Part shown: positions 58,799 through 64,000 of the stretch, piece after piece
How the letters are laid out: each line of letters starts with the position of its first letter
How positions within the stretch are numbered: position 1 is the first letter of the stretch
Assembly (NCBI GenBank): GCA_028571685.1
Contig: CM053141.1
Location: 71,037,833-71,101,832 of the forward strand
Direction: 5' to 3'
DNA length: 64,000 nt
Source of the DNA: Heterohyrax brucei
Taxonomy: Eukaryota; Chordata; Mammalia; Hyracoidea; Procaviidae
The notes under the pieces: model-generated
Told to the model about the DNA's origin: nothing
The model's input: only the letters and a program-made list of their open reading frames with translations
Database searches by the model: none
Program-made: the position numbers and the translations under genes

Positions 58799-58927
58799 GG
58801 AGCCCTGGTGGTATAGTGGTTAAGAGCTTGACTGCTAACTAAAAGGTGGGCAGTTCGAATCTACCAGCCACTCCTTGTTCACTATAGGGTTGCTATGAGT
58901 CGGAATCAACTCTACAATGACAAGCCT
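58799..58927 (+). mobile_element. AfroSINE
   Basis: ggagccctggtggtatagtg, gagcttgactgctaactaa, gggcagttcgaatctacc, agggttgctatgagtcgg, aatcaactctacaatgac. The middle (gggcagttctactctg) is deleted, but the head and the tail are well preserved. Confidence 0.95.
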
Positions 58928-58928
58928 T

Positions 58929-59010
58929 TATTCACTAGTTCAGTAAATATCGGTTGGGTACCTACTGTGTCTCAGCCTTTGTGCTGTACACTGGGAAGTG
59001 AGTGGTGAAA
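58929..59010 (-). mobile_element. L2 LINE 3' end relic
   Basis: attcactagttcagtaaatatcgg-type start, then ttgggtacctactgtgtc and gctgtacactgggaagtg, the reversed L2 3' terminus. Confidence 0.6.
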
Positions 59011-60890
59011 GAAAGTTTCAGATCCCTTCAGAAAGCCTGCAGTTTCATGCAGAATGATGTGACAGTGTGCATAAAGGGTAAAAACACAAAGGATTAACAA
59101 GAATTAACAATATTGCGTGTGACTTTACAGTGGTGAGGGTAGTAGAGAGGGCTTTAAGAACATCCAGAGGACACATAAGCTGTCATGGAAGCAAACTAGA
59201 TTGACAGGTGAGAGAGGAGTCATTGAATGGTGTAACAATGTATTTGAGGCAAAGAGAACAAATACCTTTACAAAGAGACTTCTGAATGGGCACTGAGGAG
59301 AAATTTGATTAGAGTGATTGATCAACAGGGATCTGTTGTCTACTCTGAAGCTTAAAATTTACTATGTGAGGAGGAAGAATCACTACCCATTGGAAAGATA
59401 CCTGGCAGTGAGGATAAATTGGAGTTGGGTAAGGAGGAGGCTGGATTCCAGTTAGAGCAAGCATCATGGTCATGCAGGACAGAGATGGTGACAATGCCGT
59501 AGCCAGTGATGTGACAGTGAAGGGAAACTCTCAGGAGGCAGAATCTCAGGACTGCATCACTAACTGGATGATTAGAGTGAGTAAGGACCAAGAGTAGAGG
59601 TTTGTGCTCTATTTCTGCCTTAGGGTATGAAAGGGCTGGGACCAGTCCCTAAAATTGGGGATATAGGAAGCAGGACAGGTTGAAGTGAACACAGTAACTT
59701 CAGTTTGGAACTCCACTAGAGACTTCTGCAGACATCTGAGTAATGACGTGCAGCTGACAGTTGGGTATGTGGGTTTGGAGTGTCGAAATAAGTTCTGGGA
59801 ATTACAAGTCATCCCTGTACAGGTTAATAAGAGTGTCAAAGTTAGTCAGTGTGGAATGGTTCTCATAGGTCTGCTTAGACATAGGCACTGAGTGGAGGTT
59901 TCTAGTGTTCTGATCTTGCTGGGGTTTTCTGTAGTCCCAAGATAAATGGAAGTGGGGAGAATGGCAGGTGGGGAGATGATTCACACATGGTTTAAATAGT
60001 ATTATTTATTTCTTGCATCATATACTTAATATTTTGTGTGGGCATATATGCTTTCATTTTGCTTTGATGTTATGTTTAGTGTTTAAGCATCTTTGATCAT
60101 AGCAGGATCAGATACTTGCTAAACTTTTATCATACCTCTAGCAAATTCCTTACAGTTAACCTCACCATCCTTCCCATAGGGGACCTCACCATCCTATGCA
60201 TTCTATCTCTAGAGAAAAATAAATGAAGATGGAGAGGGCTGATAGGAATTGAGTAGCAAATCTGCATTTCAAAGTTCTATGGCGAGGACATGGTGTTTTT
60301 TGATCACTGGGTTTTGTTTTGCCTTTTCACCCTACTTTTCTTGACAAAAGTAAAAAGCATTTCCCAGTAAGTAAATCTGCTGTTGGCAGCATTATCTCTA
60401 TGACCATGTAGAGTAAGAATGAGGTGGACAGTGGTATAAATTTTAGAAGAAAAGCATATTTCCTCAGATGGGTAAAAGGGTAAGAGGAAAGAAAACCAAA
60501 TATAAGCTCGCTCTTGCTTAGGTTATAATCTGTTAGCCACATCATTGAAATGCCAATGTCTGTGGACTGAACAAGTTTATGCTATGTACAGTTCTGTTAA
60601 TCTGCATGTACAGTCCTGGTTAATATGAAAGTAAGACTCAGATAATGTTTTAGAAGTTCTCTAAATACATACTGCAAGATTGCATACAATAACATTTTTT
60701 TATTTAAATGAAGGAATTTAAGCATGTTTAAGGTTAAAATTTACCAAGATTTTGCATGATTGAGTATTGTTATGCATATTTACAAACATTCAAGGAAGTA
60801 TAAATCCAAACTCCAAATTAAAGACATATTTTTTACTATCTAAATATTTGGGATACCCAAAATTTAAAAAACAAAAAAAGAAATTTAATA
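59011..60890. other. Unclassified intronic sequence
   Basis: 1.9 kb without gene or nameable repeat. Overlapping short frames at 59309-59891 on both strands are not supported. Confidence 0.4.
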
Positions 60891-60994
60891 ACACCCATTG
60901 CCTTTGAGTCAATTCTTACTCATAGTGACTCTTGAGGACAGAATAGAACTATCCCATAGGGCTTCAGAGAAGCAGCTGGTGGATTCAAACTGCT
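60891..60994 (-). mobile_element. AfroSINE, left arm of an inverted SINE pair
   Basis: acacccattgcctttgagtc, ttgaggacagaatagaac, atcccatagggcttcagag, gcagctggtggattcaaac. Truncated at tgct, where an opposite copy begins immediately. Confidence 0.92.
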
Positions 60995-61142
60995 AGCTAC
61001 AGCAGTAGTTAAGAGCTTGACTGCCAACTAACAGGTCAGAAGTTTGAGTCTACCAGCTGCTCCCCGGGAACCCTATGGGGCAATTTTACTCTGTCATCTG
61101 GGGTCACTACTAGTCAAAATTGACTCAAAGATAGTGGGTTAC
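60995..61142 (+). mobile_element. AfroSINE, right arm of an inverted SINE pair
   Basis: agctacagcagtagttaag, agcttgactgccaactaac, gtttgagtctaccagctgc, aaccctatggggcaatttt, actagtcaaaattgactc. The first bases of the head are altered, and it starts directly against the reversed copy. Confidence 0.93.
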
Positions 61143-61239
61143 ATTTTGGATGGATACAGATAAAGAACATATTCATTTAACAAATATACTCACCCCTTGC
61201 CTACCAACAGAGTTAAGGTACCAAAGACCAGGTCATTAA

Positions 61240-61960
61240 ACAAATTCAGTGTTAATGTGAGGAGGAAGTGAACACAGAGGCAGCCCGGAGCTGAGGCCTT
61301 GGAACTGCTGTGCCCCCGACACCACTGTACTCTGGACCACAGGACCTTGCTGTTGGGGCTGGTGGCTGGACTAGAGGCACAGTTGTCACCTCTGGGGCTT
61401 GGACAGCCACTGAAACTGGGGGTTTAGATGGTTGGTAAGGGTTACTGCCCATGCCCCTCACAGTCACCCACTCCACAGTCCTGGCTGCCTACCACCACCG
61501 CACTGGGCCAAGGAGGGCCCCACAGAAGTGTACAGTCGTCTGCTGGGCTAGGGGAGCTTGGAATTCAAGGCTGAGAAACTGGAGACTAGGAGCTGCTCTG
61601 AAGAGGGGCTCGGCAGGTCAGTTAGTGAAGGAAGAGGGAACTGCTAGCTTCTGGGCAGCGCCCAGATTCTGCATTACCCTCCAGTACCCTTCCTGTTTCA
61701 GGACTTGGTCCCATCAAGGTTGTTGCGTGGAGAGAAGTGGCAGCATCAACTCTCTCATGACCGCCACCTCCTAGGCCCCTCTGGCCCCTCTCAGGCCCTT
61801 TTCAGAAGGGTGCCTTCAGTCTGCCTCAGTTGCCCCTTTCAAAGAAAAGAGTGACTCCAGCTGTGGGACTGGCTAGCAAGAGGCCTTTGCAGAGCTGGCT
61901 GCTTCTCCCTCAAAGCTGACATAGGTGAGTGGCTCTGCTGGCCTGGCTGGGAGCTGGACA
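61240..61960. other. GC-richer block of unknown origin with splice-donor-like end
   Basis: A stretch of about 700 bases with higher GC and scattered decayed CpGs, unlike the AT-rich surroundings. On the + strand it ends in TAG|GTGAGT at 61922-61930, a near-consensus 5' splice site. Open frames exist on both strands (61252-61476 minus, 61451-61774 plus) but neither resembles a protein. It could be a decayed CpG-island promoter with a first exon, a retrocopy of a GC-rich UTR, or an unrecognised repeat. Confidence 0.5.
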
Positions 61961-62135
61961 TGGGGAGGAAGTCCAGAGTAATGTACAAAATAGTTGGTTA
62001 GTAGATTTTTTTTTTTTTTACTGTTATTGTAAATGTGAAATGTTGGTTAATGAGATACTGGGCAAGTGAGGAGTAGTTTCCTGGGCAAGGCAATATAGAA
62101 GTTCTGTAATTCAGTTAGTAATGCCACAATGATAA

Positions 62136-62296
62136 GGAGCCTTGGTGCCACGGTGGGTAAACCACTGGGCTGCATCCCAAAGTCAGCAGTTTGAACTCAC
62201 TAGTTGTTCCGTGGGAGAAAGATATGGCAGTCTACTTCTGTAAAGACCTACAGCCTTGGAAACTCTATGGGACAGTTCTGCTCTGTCCTGTATCTC
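62136..62296 (+). mobile_element. AfroSINE, long subtype, tail lost
   Basis: ggagccttggtgccacggtg, gctgcatcccaaagtcagc, ggagaaagatatggcagtc, actctatgggacagttctgc, tctgtcctgtatc. The tail block after this point is missing. Confidence 0.92.
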
Positions 62297-64000
62297 CTTT
62301 GCTTTACAGTCTGCTGGGCAATATTTAGTAGCTTAGAGTTGTTTTGTTTTTGAACTTTGGCTTAAACTGGTAACTACCAAATGGGAGCTCTGAGATGACC
62401 ACCTGATGGTAACTGGATAGCATTTCTAAAATGACATATTCATCAGTTCAGTTCTCAAGGAAGTAACCATAGCACTGGTGGCAGAAATAGATTGTCTGGG
62501 TGACATTTTAACTCATAAAGCAAATACCTTTTCATTTCTGTAAATCATCACTCTAGATCAGGTCACAGGCAGATTGGCCAGAGTCCCAGAGATGATATTT
62601 GGAATAAGACTTGTTTTGTATGTAGTAATGAGATTGTGCTTTTAATTCTCTCTATTTTGTAGCTCCCAGAATCTTTAGTTTGAAACATTAAAACTCTGTG
62701 TACATTATACATTCAGAGCACTTAATGTCTGCTAAATATTCTGTACCTAAGCACTTTTCTGTCTTGGACATTTGGATATTTGTTTCATTTTCTTACAGTG
62801 TCTCATTTTATAGAGCATTGAGTATCTCAAGAGCCATATTTTGTTACTTTTGTTTAGTATATTAGTCCAGTAAAGCATTGTGCTTAAAGAGGCCAAGGTC
62901 ATGGGTGTTGATCCCATGCCAGTCTGCTTGTGCAGTGAATTTGTTTTTTTTCTATAGATTCCACTGGTGCTTCAAAACTAACTGATACTGCTGCATCTGT
63001 TCAAAATACTGATGACTCTGCCTAACTCACTAACTGCCCTGGACAAAACACAACTGATGATCATTGGTGAATTCCTAAATGTGGCTGATTCTTCTTCCTG
63101 TGTGAACGATAACTTTTATCTATCCCATGGAGGATCTCCCACTAGAGTAAAATTCATATACTTATTCAGTAGCCTGGTTTTAATGTCAGTTCCTGATGGG
63201 TGCAGATCATTTGTCTCTGTGATATTACCTTCCTGGTGTCCTCTACAGGCACAGAGTACCTGGACAGCTTCCTGGCTGCTGCAGCAGGAAGCACTGGGCA
63301 TTTTCCAGAGTAGATGGCAGAGGGAGGATCATCTCCTGTCACCTCTTTACCCTGATTTAGTGCCTTGAATTTTTTAATAAGGATATATTTGTAAGTTCTG
63401 TCATGGGACTGAGGGTTCAGATCATTCATGCAGTGAGCTTTGAATAAGTTGGAAAGATTGGCTGGATCCAGTTATCATAGTGGATAGAGATTACTTGACA
63501 TTTACAAAGGTGTGCTCCATCTGTACTAAAATACTTGAATCTGTATTTTAAAATTATTTACCAGTTTTTTTTCCTGCCAAACCTAAGAGAGAGGTCATTT
63601 GCATTTCCAGTTAAACACTGAAGAACTGCTTGCAGACTTAACGCTAAGATTTGTGGAATCTGTGTTAATTGGTGCAAACACATTGAACCTGATGGCACTG
63701 ATGTGTCCCACATTCCTAAGATCTATCTAAGTTGTTGACATTTCTAAAAGCACAGGGTTTTTTTTTTGTTTTGTTTGTTTTTTTTGTATGAACAGTGTGT
63801 TTGGGTCAGGCCTGTTGACCTTACTGCCTACTGACTTGTTGATAGGTCAGGAGGGTAGTTGATTCTCCCTGCTGAGTCAGTTTTCACGCCTGCGTCTTTT
63901 GTTAGGGAGAACTCATTTGTACAGCTGTTTCAGGTGGAGAACTGGATCAGTGGTATGCTCTGCCGCCCGTGATACGTGTGGAAATGAGTCAGTGGAAAAT
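62297..64000. other. Unclassified intronic sequence to the window edge
   Basis: No gene or named repeat. T/GTTT-rich tract at 63758-63787. The + frame at 63012-63368 (118 codons) lacks any recognisable domain or flanking splice logic. Confidence 0.4.

Noticed and set aside
61451-61774. 107-codon + strand frame in the GC-rich block
   Set aside because: Higher GC lowers stop frequency, so a chance frame is expected; a minus-strand frame of similar quality also exists there.
63012-63368. 118-codon + strand frame near the right edge
   Set aside because: No domain and no acceptor or donor placement consistent with a MAST4 exon.
1-64000. CRISPR array, operon or prokaryotic defence system
   Set aside because: No regularly spaced identical repeats, no ribosome binding sites and no dense coding; the sequence is mammalian intronic DNA.

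Overview
The window reads as nuclear DNA of an afrotherian mammal, most probably elephant (Loxodonta or a close relative). It is AT-rich and CpG-poor and carries no long open reading frame. About thirty tRNA-derived SINEs of the AfroSINE type recur on both strands, with the hallmark head 'ccctggtggcacagtggttaag' shape and the tail 'gctatgagtcggaatcgactc' shape. BovB-related RTE LINE fragments of the type known from elephant are also present, together with MaLR-type LTRs, L1 3' ends, ancient MIR and L2 relics and a mariner-class DNA transposon. The species call is inference; the repeat families are read directly.

The only protein-coding sequence I can support is one short first coding exon on the + strand, 28371-28462. 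It encodes 30 residues beginning MDMSDPNFWTVL and ending RLRRTQ, followed by a split codon and a GT splice donor. I recognise it as the alternative N-terminus of a microtubule-associated serine/threonine kinase, most likely MAST4. It sits below a modest CpG cluster with a GC box (about 27500-27760) that probably marks its own promoter. I could not find the next exon (expected to start with CRTSNRKS) in the remaining 35 kb. The window is therefore best read as an intron or upstream portion of MAST4 with an internal promoter and first exon. If the long MAST4 transcript starts upstream, all of the window is intronic to it.

Layout. 1-9.9 kb: RTE fragments on both strands, MIR, a MaLR LTR invaded by an RTE 3' end, AfroSINEs, and two L1 3' ends separated by a pyrimidine-rich minisatellite. 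9.9-15.6 kb: a (GT)27 array, an L1-like 3' UTR, a MaLR element still in LTR-internal-LTR form, and a mariner end. 15.9-19.5 kb: two RTE copies facing each other. 20.3-23 kb: MaLR LTR, a deleted mariner with transposase remnant, and SINEs. 23-30 kb: mostly unique sequence with the MAST4 exon. 30-35 kb: SINEs, L1 3' ends and an inverted pair of LTRs. At 34506-35066 there is a large imperfect inverted repeat that matches no family I recognise. 36-64 kb: a long series of scattered SINEs, MIR, L2, L1, RTE, MaLR and hAT-like relics in unique intronic sequence, plus a GC-richer block with a splice-donor-like end near 61.2-61.95 kb.

No CRISPR array, rRNA, tRNA gene or prokaryotic-style system is present, and I do not see a new multi-gene system. 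The most interesting items are the alternative MAST4 start and its promoter, the 34.5-35.1 kb inverted repeat, the 61.2-61.95 kb block, and several nested or inverted transposon arrangements that could form RNA hairpins inside a MAST4 pre-mRNA.
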